This document shows positions 16,551 through 28,043 of a stretch of 64,000 bases of DNA, one piece after another. The notes below the pieces were generated by a model. It did not search any database and was not told the DNA's origin. It saw only the letters and a program-made list of their open reading frames with translations. The translations under genes and the position numbers were made by a program. The stretch comes from Peptostreptococcus russellii (GTDB taxonomy: Bacteria > Bacillota > Clostridia > Peptostreptococcales > Peptostreptococcaceae), in the NCBI RefSeq assembly GCF_900110295.1, contig NZ_FODF01000005.1, forward strand, positions 62,001 through 126,000. Reading direction: 5' to 3'. The first letter of the stretch is position 1. Every line of letters begins with the position of its first letter.

Positions 16551-18086
16551 CTACTCCCACTCAATTGTTCCTGGAGGCTTAGAAGTTATGTCATACACAA
16601 CTCTATTAACCCCTTCACATTCATTGATTATTCTATTAGAAATTCTTTCTAGAACTTCATAAGGAATCTTATACCAGTCAGAAGTCATACCATCGCTTGA
16701 AGCAACAGCTCTTAGTCCAACTAAGTAGGCATAAGTTCTTTCATCCCCCATTACACCTACAGTCTTTACATCTGGAAGTGTTGCAAATGCCTGCCATATT
16801 TCTGTGTATAGACCAGCTTTTCTAAGTTCGTCCATGTAAACTGCATCAGCTTCTCTTAAGATGTCGCATTTTTCCTTAGTTACTTCACCGATTACTCTTA
16901 TTCCAAGACCTGGGCCTGGGAATGGATGTCTAAAGATCAACTGTTCATCTATTCCAAGTTCTAAACCTATCTTTCTTACTTCATCCTTGAATAATTCTCT
17001 TAATGGTTCTATTATTTCCTGGAAGTCAACATCTTCTGGTAATCCACCAACATTGTGATGAGACTTAATTGTTGCTGAATCTCCAAGTCCACTTTCTACT
17101 ACGTCTGGATATATTGTTCCCTGAACTAAGAAATCCATCTTTCCTAGCTTTTGAGATTCTTCTTCAAATACTCTTATAAATTCTTCACCGATTATCTTTC
17201 TCTTAGCTTCTGGTTCTGTTACTCCCTTTAGCTTTCCTAGGAATCTATCTTCTGCATCTACCTTTATAAGGTTCATGCTGAATTTTTCTCTAAATATTTT
17301 TTCTACATCTCTTCCTTCGTTCTTTCTTAAAAGACCGTGATCGACAAATATACAAGTAAGGTTATCTCCTATTGCTCTATGCATTAATACTGCTGCTACT
17401 GAGGAATCTACTCCACCACTAAGAGCACATAAAGCCTTCTTGTCTCCTACTTTTGCCTTTATTTCTGCTATCTTATCATCTATAAATGAGCTAGTTGTCC
17501 AGTCTCCACTTACTCCACAAACTTCATATAGGAAGTTTCTAAGTATCTTATCCCCATCTAAACTATGTTCAACTTCTGGATGGAACTGAACTCCGTAAAG
17601 CTTCTTTTCAACATTCTGCATTGCAGCAATTGGACAGTTTCCAGTAGTTGCTATTACTTCAAATCCTTCAGGAGCTTCTGCTATATAGTCTGTGTGACTC
17701 ATCCAAACTTGATTTGTATTTATTCCATTGAATATTGGTGATTCCTTGTATTCTATTGCAGTTTTACCATACTCTCTTGTCTGATTATCTCCCTTTGCTA
17801 CTTTTCCGCCTAAAAGGTGAGCCATTAACTGATCACCGTAGCATATTCCAAGTATAGGCACACCTATTTCAAATATTTCCTTTGAAATCTTTGGAGATTC
17901 TTCCAGATAAGCACTGTTTGGACCTCCTGTGAAGATTATCCCCTTAGGATTCTTTGCTTTTATTCTTTCAATATCCGCAGTATATGGAAGTATTTCACAA
18001 TATACGTTGTTTTCTCTTATTCTTCTAGCTATTAGCTGATTGTACTGTCCACCGAAGTCGATGACTAGAACTATTTCATGTTTCAT
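16551..18086 (-). CDS. guaA: GMP synthase (glutamine-hydrolysing)
   Basis: A 511-residue cytoplasmic enzyme converting XMP to GMP with glutamine and ATP. Seen: class I glutamine amidotransferase domain with nucleophile Cys82 in GICYGDQLM, His169 and Glu171 in FHPEVEH; ATP pyrophosphatase loop LSGGVDSS at 222-229; and the C-terminal dimerisation domain ending [13 protein letters not shown], the invariant family C-terminus. AAAGGAG precedes the ATG. It appears to be transcribed alone; no purine riboswitch is visible in front of it. Confidence 0.98.
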   Translation of the reverse strand: MKHEIVLVIDFGGQYNQLIARRIRENNVYCEILPYTADIERIKAKNPKGIIFTGGPNSAYLEESPKISKEIFEIGVPILGICYGDQLMAHLLGGKVAKGDNQTREYGKTAIEYKESPIFNGINTNQVWMSHTDYIAEAPEGFEVIATTGNCPIAAMQNVEKKLYGVQFHPEVEHSLDGDKILRNFLYEVCGVSGDWTTSSFIDDKIAEIKAKVGDKKALCALSGGVDSSVAAVLMHRAIGDNLTCIFVDHGLLRKNEGRDVEKIFREKFSMNLIKVDAEDRFLGKLKGVTEPEAKRKIIGEEFIRVFEEESQKLGKMDFLVQGTIYPDVVESGLGDSATIKSHHNVGGLPEDVDFQEIIEPLRELFKDEVRKIGLELGIDEQLIFRHPFPGPGLGIRVIGEVTKEKCDILREADAVYMDELRKAGLYTEIWQAFATLPDVKTVGVMGDERTYAYLVGLRAVASSDGMTSDWYKIPYEVLERISNRIINECEGVNRVVYDITSKPPGTIEWE

Positions 18087-18519
18087 AATTTACTCCTTTC
18101 AATTTTAAATTTAATGTTCCCATTTTACATACCAACTATTATATCATATTTTCAATAAATGTTGGCAATTTTTTTAAATTTTTTCCTTGTATTATTTCCT
18201 TCTTTTTACCTTTACTTTCCTTTTTTATAAAGTGATTGGCTTTTTTCATTCAAATTGAATTTTAAGAGTTTTTATATATACTATAGTTCGTATTGTTCGT
18301 ACTATTACGATTATTATTTATATATTTCATTCATAGTTTATCTTAATAAGATTTCTTTATATATAAAGTGCCGAAACAATTTTGTCTCGGCACCCTTAGT
18401 ATTATGTGTTATTTTGGAATGTTTGTTAGTTTATTTTTAGTGTAATTTTATTACAGTATAATTAATTTAAAGTTTTACTATGTTTTGAATTTCTTCTTTT
18501 TATAAATAATTTTTTTATC
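18087..18519. other. Intergenic region upstream of guaA
   Basis: AT-rich and without a reading frame I can support. It contains one hairpin at about 18369-18394 (arms GTGCCGA/TCGGCAC) that could terminate the truncated gene to its right, and must contain the guaA promoter. Confidence 0.5.
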
Positions 18520-18792
18520 TTAATTACCTTCTTTTTTCGTTAGTTCAAGGTAATCTAAAAGTATTCTATTAAAATCATTTTCTTTGATTCTTCCTAACCC
18601 CCCGGCACTACACTCTATTTCGTCGTATAGTTCTATTTTATCTCTTATTATACTCTCTCCCCATATTGCTACAGGAACAGGCTCTCCACTATGTTCTCTT
18701 CTTTCACAAGGTGTGGAGTGATCAGCTGCAAGTGCAACTATTACTTCTTCATCTATATCCTTTAACTTTTCAAATACCAATCCCAGCAGCAA
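18520..18792 (-). pseudogene. C-terminal fragment of archaeal-type phosphoglycerate mutase
   Basis: Ninety codons reading GLVFEKLKDIDEEVIVALAA, then ADHSTPCERREHSGEPVPVAIWG and GGLGRIKENDF. These are the last metal-binding residues (DHSTPC and the HSGEPVP histidine) of the cofactor-independent, archaeal-type phosphoglycerate mutase (ApgM), normally about 400 residues. There is no ribosome binding site, the first codon would be TTG, and a stop lies in frame about 50 bases upstream, so roughly three quarters of the gene is missing. An inactive remnant. Confidence 0.8.
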
Positions 18793-18879
18793 AAGCCTTT
18801 TTGGATTTGCTCTAAAAATTAAATTAAAATATTATCTATTATATGATACGCACAAATTTTAATATATTTTGCCATAAAA

Positions 18880-18930
18880 ATACCGACCCTAATCTTTAGA
18901 TTTTTTAGGTCTAACGATTAGGGTCGGTAT
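18880..18930 (-). terminator. Terminator of groES-groEL
   Basis: Long inverted repeat with 15-bp perfect arms (ATACCGACCCTAATC at 18880 and its complement at 18916), 33 bp after groEL, followed by an A/T-rich stretch on the minus strand. Confidence 0.85.
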
Positions 18931-18963
18931 AATTCAATTCTTTTTTAAATATCTAGTTTTTTA

Positions 18964-20589
<1,626 letters not shown>

Positions 20590-20754
20590 TTACCACTCCT
20601 TCGTTTTTTAAATAGTAATTTCTTGATATATTTAATATGTAGTATTCAGCTATATATATAATATCTCTTGAAATCGAATCTTCTACATATCTTGTTCTTA
20701 TACTTTAAAGATATAAATTTTGAAATTATCTTCTCTATAATTTACAGGAATATG

Positions 20755-21063
<309 letters not shown>

Positions 21064-21086
21064 TTAATTTATTTTTTATATTTTTA

Positions 21087-21113
21087 TTAGCACTCTATTC
21101 ATCCAACTGCTAA
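21087..21113. promoter_or_regulatory. CIRCE operator (HrcA site), one arm degenerate
   Basis: TTAGCACTC, nine bases, AACTGCTAA. The left arm is the perfect CIRCE consensus; the right arm matches GAGTGCTAA at seven of nine positions. It directly follows a -10 box TATACT (minus strand, 21115-21120) and lies 48 bp before groES, the standard position for HrcA repression. hrcA itself is not in the window. Confidence 0.85.
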
Positions 21114-21170
21114 CAGTATAATTCTATAACCTTAACTAAAGCTTAATTTTAGAATTTTTTATCTTTTCTT

Positions 21171-22664
21171 TTATAATAGTGGAGAAAATAATCTAGATAT
21201 TGATTCTGCAAGCCTTACAACTACATTTCTAGTTCTGAAATTTTCTCTTAAAAGCTCCTTTGAATCTTCTTGATCTTTATAAAATTGATCTGCTATTATT
21301 TCTATTGTTTTTTTCTCATATATAAAAGTATTAACTTCAAAATTCAACATAAAACTCCTTAAATCCATATTTGAAGAACCTATTGACGCCATTTCATCAT
21401 CTACAATTACTACTTTTGAATGAATAAATCCTTTTTGATATAAAAATACCCTAGCTCCGGCATCTAATACTTCATCAAAATATGAATAAGACGCTATATT
21501 TACTATAAAGTGGTCTATTTTTTGTGGAAATACAATTCTAACATCTACACCACTTAAAGCAGCTGTTTTTATAGCTTTTAATATACTTTCATCTGGTATA
21601 AAATACGGTGTTTCTATATAAACTCTTTTTTTAGCCTGACTAATAGCCGAGAAAAAAGCGTAATGTATATCCTCCCATTGACTATCTGGACCAGTTCCCA
21701 CAACTTGAAGAGCTACTTCTCCACAATGTGGTAAATCTGGCATGTATTCTTTATCTGAAATAATTTCATTCGTTGTAAGATACCAGTCAATAAGAAATAT
21801 CATCTGTAACATATGAACACCAGCTCCATATATTCTTATATGAGAGTCCCTCCAGTAACCAAATTTTTTGTTTAGCCCCATATACTCATCACCTATATTT
21901 AGACCACCTGTATATCCTATTTTACCGTCTATTACAGCTATTTTTCTATGATTTCTATAATTTAACTGTCCTCCCAAAAGTGGAAGTTTTGTTGGTAGAA
22001 AGGCGGCACACTTTACACCAGCTGCTTTTAATTCATTTAAAAAATCTCTGTGTATTTTAAATCTCCAACAAGCAACATCATCGTATAGAATTTTTACATC
22101 TACTCCTTCTTTTGCCTTTCTTATAAGAAGTTCTTGAATTTCTCTCGCTATACAACTATCTTTTATTATAAAGTATTCCAGATGTATATGATCTTTTGCA
22201 TTTTCCATATCTTCAATCAATCTTGAAAATTTTTCAGGTCCGTTTTTATATATTTCAACATCATTGTTAGTTGTATATGGAAAGCTTCCTATTCTCAATA
22301 GTAAATTTATTACTCTTTCCTCTATCGCACCTTCATCTTCGCCTAGAAGTTCTTTTCTTTCCAAAAGCATCTGTTGTGTCTTTACTATGTTTTTAAGATA
22401 CTCTAGATGTTTTGATAATTTCTTTTCGCTTAGGTTTTTGGTTTTCTTTTTTGCTTTAAAAAGCTTGTGTTTTCTTATATTTCTCCCTGAAAATATATAA
22501 ATTATAATACCTACTCCAGGGAAAAGAAGAAACATCATCATCCAGGATAGAGTCTTTGCTGGGTCTCTATTCTCCAGAAGTATGTTCATTGTTATAATTA
22601 TTCCTATCAGGTAAGACAGCAGCGTTATTATTGCTATCATCCAAAATATAAGATTCTGAGACAT
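21171..22664 (-). CDS. cls: Cardiolipin synthase
   Basis: A 497-residue membrane enzyme condensing two phosphatidylglycerols into cardiolipin and glycerol. Seen: two N-terminal transmembrane helices (about 8-30 and 38-58), then two phospholipase-D HKD motifs: HRKIAVIDGKIGYTGG from His239 and HSKVVIVDDEMASIGS from His415. The site AAAAGAGG lies 6 bases upstream. It follows ogg with a 14-bp gap and is co-transcribed with it; the functional reason for that pairing is not obvious. Confidence 0.95.
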   Translation of the reverse strand: MSQNLIFWMIAIITLLSYLIGIIITMNILLENRDPAKTLSWMMMFLLFPGVGIIIYIFSGRNIRKHKLFKAKKKTKNLSEKKLSKHLEYLKNIVKTQQMLLERKELLGEDEGAIEERVINLLLRIGSFPYTTNNDVEIYKNGPEKFSRLIEDMENAKDHIHLEYFIIKDSCIAREIQELLIRKAKEGVDVKILYDDVACWRFKIHRDFLNELKAAGVKCAAFLPTKLPLLGGQLNYRNHRKIAVIDGKIGYTGGLNIGDEYMGLNKKFGYWRDSHIRIYGAGVHMLQMIFLIDWYLTTNEIISDKEYMPDLPHCGEVALQVVGTGPDSQWEDIHYAFFSAISQAKKRVYIETPYFIPDESILKAIKTAALSGVDVRIVFPQKIDHFIVNIASYSYFDEVLDAGARVFLYQKGFIHSKVVIVDDEMASIGSSNMDLRSFMLNFEVNTFIYEKKTIEIIADQFYKDQEDSKELLRENFRTRNVVVRLAESISRLFSPLL

Positions 22665-22678
22665 CTACTACCTCTTTT

Positions 22679-23554
22679 CTACTTACCTATTTCCAATTCC
22701 CTTACATAATAAAATAAATATTGTTGTGCAAACCCTGCCTTTTCTCCAAACAACTCCATTCCATATTTTCTCATCTTAGGAAGCGACATATCTTCTGCCC
22801 CATAGAATTCTTGCATTACTCTTTTTACCCATACATCTACTGGAAAAGAGTCATACTTTCTCATCCCAAATAGAGCTATACAATCTGCAACCTTTGCTCC
22901 TACACCTTTGAACTTCATTAGCTCTTTGTGGCATACTTCTGAATCCATCTCTATAAAATCTTCCATATTTAGATTTTCTTCTATAACCATTTTATTTGTA
23001 TGATATATGTACTTGTCTCTGAAACCTGTTTTACACTCTCTCAATTCCTCTATTGATGCTTTTGAAAGCTCCTCTGGACTAGGAAATGCAAAATATTTTC
23101 TACCTCTATATTCACCGATTTCTTTCCCATATTTTTCCGAAATATTATTTATAGCTCTTTGAATCATTGGTATTCTATTATTAGAGGAAATTATAAATGA
23201 AATTAGCATCTCCCAACTATCCTGTTGTAATATTCTAATACCCCAACCAAAATCTACTGCCTTTTTTAAATTCTCATCGTGTTGGGCTAGTTCTTTTTTT
23301 AAAGATGTGTAATCTCTTCCCAAGTCAAAGTAATCATACCATATATTTTCAAACTCTTCCTTATTGGTATTGTCAATAACTATATTTTCCCCATCTTTTT
23401 TCACGTTTATTACTTTTCCTTTTGCTACACCAGTATAAGATCCATCATCTTCTTTTATCCATCTAAAACATTGTCCACACTCAAATATATGCACTGGGTC
23501 AAAATCCTTTGTTTCTTTAAGTATAATTCCGTTTTTTATCTCTTCTAATTTCAT
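22679..23554 (-). CDS. ogg: 8-oxoguanine DNA glycosylase (Ogg family)
   Basis: A 291-residue bifunctional DNA repair glycosylase/AP lyase removing oxidised guanine. Seen: an N-terminal domain with FECGQCFRW at about 24-32, typical of Ogg, and a helix-hairpin-helix-GPD motif FKGVGAKVADCIALFGM with the Schiff-base lysine at residue 221 and the catalytic aspartate at 240 in FPVDVWVKRVM. The GAGGAGG site is strong. First gene of an ogg-cls operon; a long palindrome lies in its upstream region. Confidence 0.93.
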   Translation of the reverse strand: MKLEEIKNGIILKETKDFDPVHIFECGQCFRWIKEDDGSYTGVAKGKVINVKKDGENIVIDNTNKEEFENIWYDYFDLGRDYTSLKKELAQHDENLKKAVDFGWGIRILQQDSWEMLISFIISSNNRIPMIQRAINNISEKYGKEIGEYRGRKYFAFPSPEELSKASIEELRECKTGFRDKYIYHTNKMVIEENLNMEDFIEMDSEVCHKELMKFKGVGAKVADCIALFGMRKYDSFPVDVWVKRVMQEFYGAEDMSLPKMRKYGMELFGEKAGFAQQYLFYYVRELEIGK

Positions 23555-23593
23555 AAATCCTCCTCAAAATACAATAATGAAACAGAAATTTTA

Positions 23594-23634
23594 TTTACTA
23601 TTTAAATACAGCCAAATTATATTTAAATAGTAAA
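23594..23634. repeat. Long AT palindrome upstream of ogg
   Basis: Perfect 15-bp inverted repeat TTTACTATTTAAATA/TATTTAAATAGTAAA around an 11-base centre, extended after a short gap by AACAGAA/TTCTGTT (23581-23642). It lies 40 bp before ogg. It may be an operator or an mRNA hairpin; there is no GC content to make it a normal terminator. Confidence 0.7.
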
Positions 23635-23755
23635 CTTCTGTTTTTATTTTTAATTTACCTTATATTTTAAATTATACCCCTTATTGTCTTTTTGTATTCT
23701 TTATATTTATATGTTATTATCTTAATATCAAAACGCAATTTTACCCATCTAGTAT

Positions 23756-23786
23756 AAAAGCAGCTATACTCTGTATAGCTGCTTTT
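23756..23786 (-). terminator. Terminator of the amaP-asp23 operon
   Basis: Arms AAAAGCAGCTATAC/GTATAGCTGCTTTT with a three-base loop, nine bp after asp23. Confidence 0.9.
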
Positions 23787-23794
23787 ATTCAAAA

Positions 23795-24187
23795 TTAAGC
23801 CTCAGTTTTAGCCTTAAACTCTTCTTCTGTTAAAACATCTTCTATTTTCACATTTACTTCTACAACTTTAAGACCTGTCATATTATAAACTTGTTCTTCT
23901 ATTGAAGATTTTAGTTTTTCATATATCTCTTTTGCATTTTTTCCAAATTGAAGTATCAATCTTAAATCAACCGCTACTTCTGTTTCGCCGACTTCCACAT
24001 TTATACCTACATTTCCGCCTCTTCCAAACAATGAACCAGCACCGCTCTTTACTGCTGCTACGCCATCGATTTCCTTCAAAGACATCATTACTATTTTAGA
24101 TATTACCTGTTCGTCAAAGGTTAATTTGCTTTGATGCTGTACTTCACTGTTTGATTCTACAACTTCATTTTTTTCATCGAATACCAT
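23795..24187 (-). CDS. Asp23/Gls24-family envelope stress protein
   Basis: A 130-residue soluble protein of the Asp23 (alkaline shock protein 23) family, which forms membrane-proximal assemblies in Gram-positives. Seen: KLTFDEQVISKIVMMSLKEIDGVAAVKSG, then GVGINVEVGETEVAVDLRLILQFG-like strands and VVEVNVKIEDVL. The AAGGAGGAG site is strong. Last gene of amaP-DUF2273-asp23; in Staphylococcus the AmaP protein anchors Asp23 to the membrane, and the same arrangement here supports the same role. Confidence 0.93.
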   Translation of the reverse strand: MVFDEKNEVVESNSEVQHQSKLTFDEQVISKIVMMSLKEIDGVAAVKSGAGSLFGRGGNVGINVEVGETEVAVDLRLILQFGKNAKEIYEKLKSSIEEQVYNMTGLKVVEVNVKIEDVLTEEEFKAKTEA

Positions 24188-24222
24188 GATACTCCTCCTT
24201 CTATACTTTTATAACTGCCAAC

Positions 24223-24714
24223 TTATCTAAATCTCTGCCTTATCAAATTTATTAGATAAAGTAATCTTGGATTGCTGTCCAGTAATTGTCCTATTAAATT
24301 TGCTATTAATACCACCACAAATATAAGAAGTGTTTTTGAAAAACCTATAAATAATATTAAAAGTGCAAGAACTATACCTACTAAAGTGGCTTTTAAGGTA
24401 TTCGGTCTTCTTTCATATAGGTCGATAATCCATTCCTCTACAAAGTTTCTCTTATCTTTATTATACTTTTCATGAAATTCATTAGAATATCTATTTTCCC
24501 TTTTGTTTTCTCTATCTTCTTGATTTCCACCTTCATCATAAAAAAAACTTTGGTACTCAGATTCTTTCTCTGAATCATTATCCTTTGAGGTGTTGCTATT
24601 TTCATAGATGACCTTTGTTTTCACAACAGTTTTATCGTCTTTAGTTATATTACCTATTGATGATGAACTTCCTAACTCATCGACATCCTCAATATGGTAA
24701 TTTCCATCTATCAT
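24223..24714 (-). CDS. DUF2273 membrane protein with long acidic N-terminal extension
   Basis: A 163-residue protein. The C-terminal 65 residues (EEWIIDLYERRPNTLKATLVGIVLALLILFIGFSKTLL onwards) form the two-helix DUF2273 domain found between amaP and asp23 genes. The first 90 residues are unusual for this family, which is mostly about 60-80 residues: they are charged, Asp/Glu/Asn/Lys-rich and probably disordered. Start behind GGAGGTG; an internal start is possible, but none has an equally good site. Role inferred from operon: part of the Asp23 membrane assembly. Confidence 0.85.
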   Translation of the reverse strand: MIDGNYHIEDVDELGSSSSIGNITKDDKTVVKTKVIYENSNTSKDNDSEKESEYQSFFYDEGGNQEDRENKRENRYSNEFHEKYNKDKRNFVEEWIIDLYERRPNTLKATLVGIVLALLILFIGFSKTLLIFVVVLIANLIGQLLDSNPRLLYLINLIRQRFR

Positions 24715-24727
24715 TTCACTTCACCTC

Positions 24728-25783
24728 CTAATTCACTCTTTTCTTCTTTTTATTCATCTTCTTTTGTTTGTTTTTTGATTCATTTTTTTCGCTTTTTTTA
24801 TTATGAATCTTTTCTTTAACCTTCACATCATAAAATTTTATATCTACCTTATCCACTCTTTGAGAAAGGAATTCTTGCATAGTATCATGTATGTACAATT
24901 GTATTGTACTACACAAATCATCTATACTCATTTTAGAAATTTCTTTCAACTTATTAGCTTCATAAACTTCTGTATTTTCTTTTATGACATTTGATTTTTC
25001 TTCACTGCTTACTAGCTGAACTTTTTCTTTGTTCTTCTCTTCAACTTCAATATTATTTGATAAAATAACCTTCTTATCAGAATTATTTTCTAGTTGATTT
25101 TTATTCTCTACACCTTCACCTGATATTACATTCATTGCATCTATTATTTCAGGTGCAAGATTTTCTTCCTTCTTAGGAAGATCCATATCTTTTTTAAAGG
25201 TCTGATTAGAATCTATATTTTCTACAGGCTTGTTAGAATTACTTATTTCGACTTCTGTCTTTTTATCTACAGGATTTTCTACTAAATTTACAACTTTTTC
25301 TGTCTCTGTAGAATTTTTTAACTTTTCATTATCCATTATGTAGTTATAATAACCTTTTGCCTTGCAAATGTTCTCATCTAATCCACACTTTATTTTTACT
25401 CTTACTTTTGAATCTTCTTCCTTATTTTTTATCTTAATTTTAACTGTATATTCTATTACTTCTTCGAACTCCCTCAAAGCATTTTTTACCGTCTTTTCAA
25501 TAGCTGTATCGGAAATACAAACATCCCCATCATCCTCAAAAAGATACAAATATTTTTCATCTGTTTTCTGCAAAATGCTTCCTATAAGCTTAAGTAATAA
25601 TACTAAAAGCACAATTGCTCCCAATACACCTAATGCCATTATAAAAATTTCATTTGAAGCTATTACATCTAAAATCCTATGTGCAAGATAATTTTTACTG
25701 TTTAGCATTAAAAGTAATGCTAACAATAGAATTATAGATACTAAGTAATATATAATATTAATCAGTTTCTTAAATCGAGACAT
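24728..25783 (-). CDS. amaP: Alkaline shock response membrane anchor protein AmaP
   Basis: A 351-residue membrane protein. Seen: two N-terminal transmembrane helices (about 9-28 and 47-70) as in AmaP, a conserved domain to about residue 135, then a long Lys/Glu/Asn-rich, low-complexity insertion (about 150-270) and a very basic tail ending in KKKKRVN. Family members are commonly about 200 residues, so the insertion is extra. The start MSRFKKLINIIYY is chosen for a GGGGGG-rich site 6 bases upstream. First gene of the operon; anchors Asp23 at the membrane. Confidence 0.85.
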   Translation of the reverse strand: MSRFKKLINIIYYLVSIILLLALLLMLNSKNYLAHRILDVIASNEIFIMALGVLGAIVLLVLLLKLIGSILQKTDEKYLYLFEDDGDVCISDTAIEKTVKNALREFEEVIEYTVKIKIKNKEEDSKVRVKIKCGLDENICKAKGYYNYIMDNEKLKNSTETEKVVNLVENPVDKKTEVEISNSNKPVENIDSNQTFKKDMDLPKKEENLAPEIIDAMNVISGEGVENKNQLENNSDKKVILSNNIEVEEKNKEKVQLVSSEEKSNVIKENTEVYEANKLKEISKMSIDDLCSTIQLYIHDTMQEFLSQRVDKVDIKFYDVKVKEKIHNKKSEKNESKNKQKKMNKKKKRVN

Positions 25784-25903
25784 TTGTATCCCCCCATCAA
25801 AAAACAATATAATACTTATATTTTAACATACTAGAGAAATTAATTCTATAAATTGTATTCTAAAATAATATCAATATTTTCAAATTAATTTTAGCTAAAC
25901 TGT

Positions 25904-25937
25904 AAAAATCCATAGATAGTTTTATCTATGGATTTTT
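25904..25937 (-). terminator. Terminator of the CWB2 protein gene
   Basis: Perfect arms AAAAATCCATAGATA/TATCTATGGATTTTT, 43 bp after the stop codon. Confidence 0.9.
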
Positions 25938-25979
25938 ATGCTAATTTATGTTTGTTTTTTATTTTTTCTATAACTACTT

Positions 25980-28043
25980 CTATTCATGTGTAGTCATTTC
26001 TGTAGTCATCTCTGTTCTTTCACTTAATTCATGACTTTGAACACTATTCTCATCATGATTTTGAGCTATTCTCGTTAAATCTTCCTGTCTGCTAACATCA
26101 TTTTCTATTTGTGGCTTGCTTCTTTCTTGCTCTTTTTTTGCTTCTTCTTGCATTTTTTTTATTTCTATCTCAAACTTCTTAAATTTTGATACAATGTCAT
26201 TTATATCATTTTCATTTGTTGCTTCAGAAATTTCTTTTAATATCAATTTTTTTTCTTCTGGCTTTAATATTGTTATTTTCTCTAATTGATTAAGCAAATT
26301 TCTTCTAGCCTTTTCAAGCTTCATCTCTGCTATGGCTCTAGTTTTTTCATTACCTATCATAGCTAGCTGATCTTCAAAAGATTTTGGTATGCCATCTTCT
26401 CCGCCTAAGAATATTAATGCAAAAGCTTTACTCTTATCTATATAATTTTTTAAGCCACTTGAGAAACTCTTTTTGCTAACAAGCAAGATAGGTGCATTTG
26501 TAGTTGCCGCTACTGGTCCTGCTGTTAGTGCATCAGCAAAGTTCTCCCCAGTTGCAATATATATAGTATGTGGATCTCTAAATTTCTCACTTGCTATCTT
26601 TGTTGCTGTATCATATCTGTCTTTTCCAGAAATTCTTGTAAGATTTCTAGTTTTTAATTTATTTTCTATATCGGTTGAAACAGACTTTTCTCCACCTACT
26701 ATTGTTACATCTTTTACACTATTATATACTAAAATATCTTCTATTTTCTCAGGCATTTCATTATTTTTAACTAATAGTATAGGCTGAGAATCTCTAGCTG
26801 CTACTGGAGCAATTGCAAGTGCATCTGGATAATCTTCACCAGATGCAATTATAGCACCTTTGTTATGCCCTGACATTTTATATACCTTTTCTGCAACTAA
26901 AGCTGACGTTTCATATCTATCTTCCCCTGCTAATCTTTCTACCTTTACTTTCATAGACTTCAGCTTTTCTTCTACATTATTAGACACAGCTGATTTACCA
27001 CCTAAAATTAACACTTCACTTGTTTTTAATCTCTGCATTTCAAGTAAAACTTCTGGAGATAAATTTTTGCTATCTGTAAGCAGTATAGGTACATTCATTC
27101 TTTCGGCAAGTACAGATGCTGTTAATGAATCTGCAAATGAATCTTGATTAACTAGAATTATTTTGCTTGATGAGTTAAATTTTATCCTAGATATTCCTAA
27201 TGCAGTTTCTCTTCTATTTCTTCCAGCTATCCTAATTCTCTGTTTGTTAGAAAGTGCCTTTTCAATTTCCTTAGCCTTCATTTTTTCCATTATTGCTTTT
27301 TGTTCTTTTAATTTTTCAATATTAATTTTTTCTACTTTATTTGAAACATTGCCTTCTTTGTGTTCATTGTCCCTAACATTGTTTGTATCCTGAGCAGTTT
27401 CATTAGATTCCATCAAAGTAGTAGTATCCATATGACTAGTTTCTTGACTATCCATTGGATGAGCAAATGAATTATAAGCAAAAGGTAATTTTTCCTCTAT
27501 AATTTCAAATTGTTCTTTTTCTGGATTTTCTATAATATATAAATTAGAATCAAAATTATATGTATATATCAGATCCTCTAACAAATCATTTATTTTTTTT
27601 TCATACTCTTCTTTCAATTCGATTTTTATTTCTTCTAAGCTATCGCTCTTTAAAAGTTTTCCTTTTATTTCATCTGATATTTTCGCTATCTCTCTATATA
27701 TTATATCTTCTTCAATTTCTGGATTATTTTTACTAGAAAATATTTTGTCTAACTTGTCTTCTAAGGATTTAACTGAATAATCTATTTCCATATTTAAATT
27801 AAATCTTGCTAGATCTATATCATCTTCTTCTCTTCCAAAATTTTCAGCAGTTCTACCCTCTGCTGCAAAAGCTGCTCCTACAGTAGTACTGCTTTGATGA
27901 AATGGCAATGCATTTACTAGCATAGTTGCTGTCAAAGTAGAAAACACTACTCTTTTCCCAATTTTTTTAACCTTACTTCTTTTACACTCTTTATTTGTAT
28001 TCTTTCTTTTTTCTATTATTATATTTTTTATTTTTCTACTCAT
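25980..28043 (-). CDS. Cell wall protein with three CWB2 repeats
   Basis: A 687-residue exported protein. Seen: a basic N-terminus then a signal peptide (about residues 30-60, cleavage after AAFAAEG likely); an acidic, helical region to about 270; three tandem CWB2 (putative cell wall binding repeat 2) modules at about 275-560, opening with RIAGRNRRETA, RLAGEDRYETS and RISGKDRYDTA; then a Lys/Glu coiled coil and a Thr/Glu/His-rich tail. CWB2 triplets attach S-layer and other surface proteins of Clostridioides difficile non-covalently to an anionic wall polymer. The effector function must lie in the flanks and is unknown. Second of two adjacent ATGs chosen by spacing from GGGAG. Confidence 0.93.
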   Translation of the reverse strand: MSRKIKNIIIEKRKNTNKECKRSKVKKIGKRVVFSTLTATMLVNALPFHQSSTTVGAAFAAEGRTAENFGREEDDIDLARFNLNMEIDYSVKSLEDKLDKIFSSKNNPEIEEDIIYREIAKISDEIKGKLLKSDSLEEIKIELKEEYEKKINDLLEDLIYTYNFDSNLYIIENPEKEQFEIIEEKLPFAYNSFAHPMDSQETSHMDTTTLMESNETAQDTNNVRDNEHKEGNVSNKVEKINIEKLKEQKAIMEKMKAKEIEKALSNKQRIRIAGRNRRETALGISRIKFNSSSKIILVNQDSFADSLTASVLAERMNVPILLTDSKNLSPEVLLEMQRLKTSEVLILGGKSAVSNNVEEKLKSMKVKVERLAGEDRYETSALVAEKVYKMSGHNKGAIIASGEDYPDALAIAPVAARDSQPILLVKNNEMPEKIEDILVYNSVKDVTIVGGEKSVSTDIENKLKTRNLTRISGKDRYDTATKIASEKFRDPHTIYIATGENFADALTAGPVAATTNAPILLVSKKSFSSGLKNYIDKSKAFALIFLGGEDGIPKSFEDQLAMIGNEKTRAIAEMKLEKARRNLLNQLEKITILKPEEKKLILKEISEATNENDINDIVSKFKKFEIEIKKMQEEAKKEQERSKPQIENDVSRQEDLTRIAQNHDENSVQSHELSERTEMTTEMTTHE

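Noticed and set aside
18087-18250. Purine riboswitch in front of guaA
   Set aside because: The conserved TATA, GTTTCTACC-like and loop motifs of the aptamer are not present.
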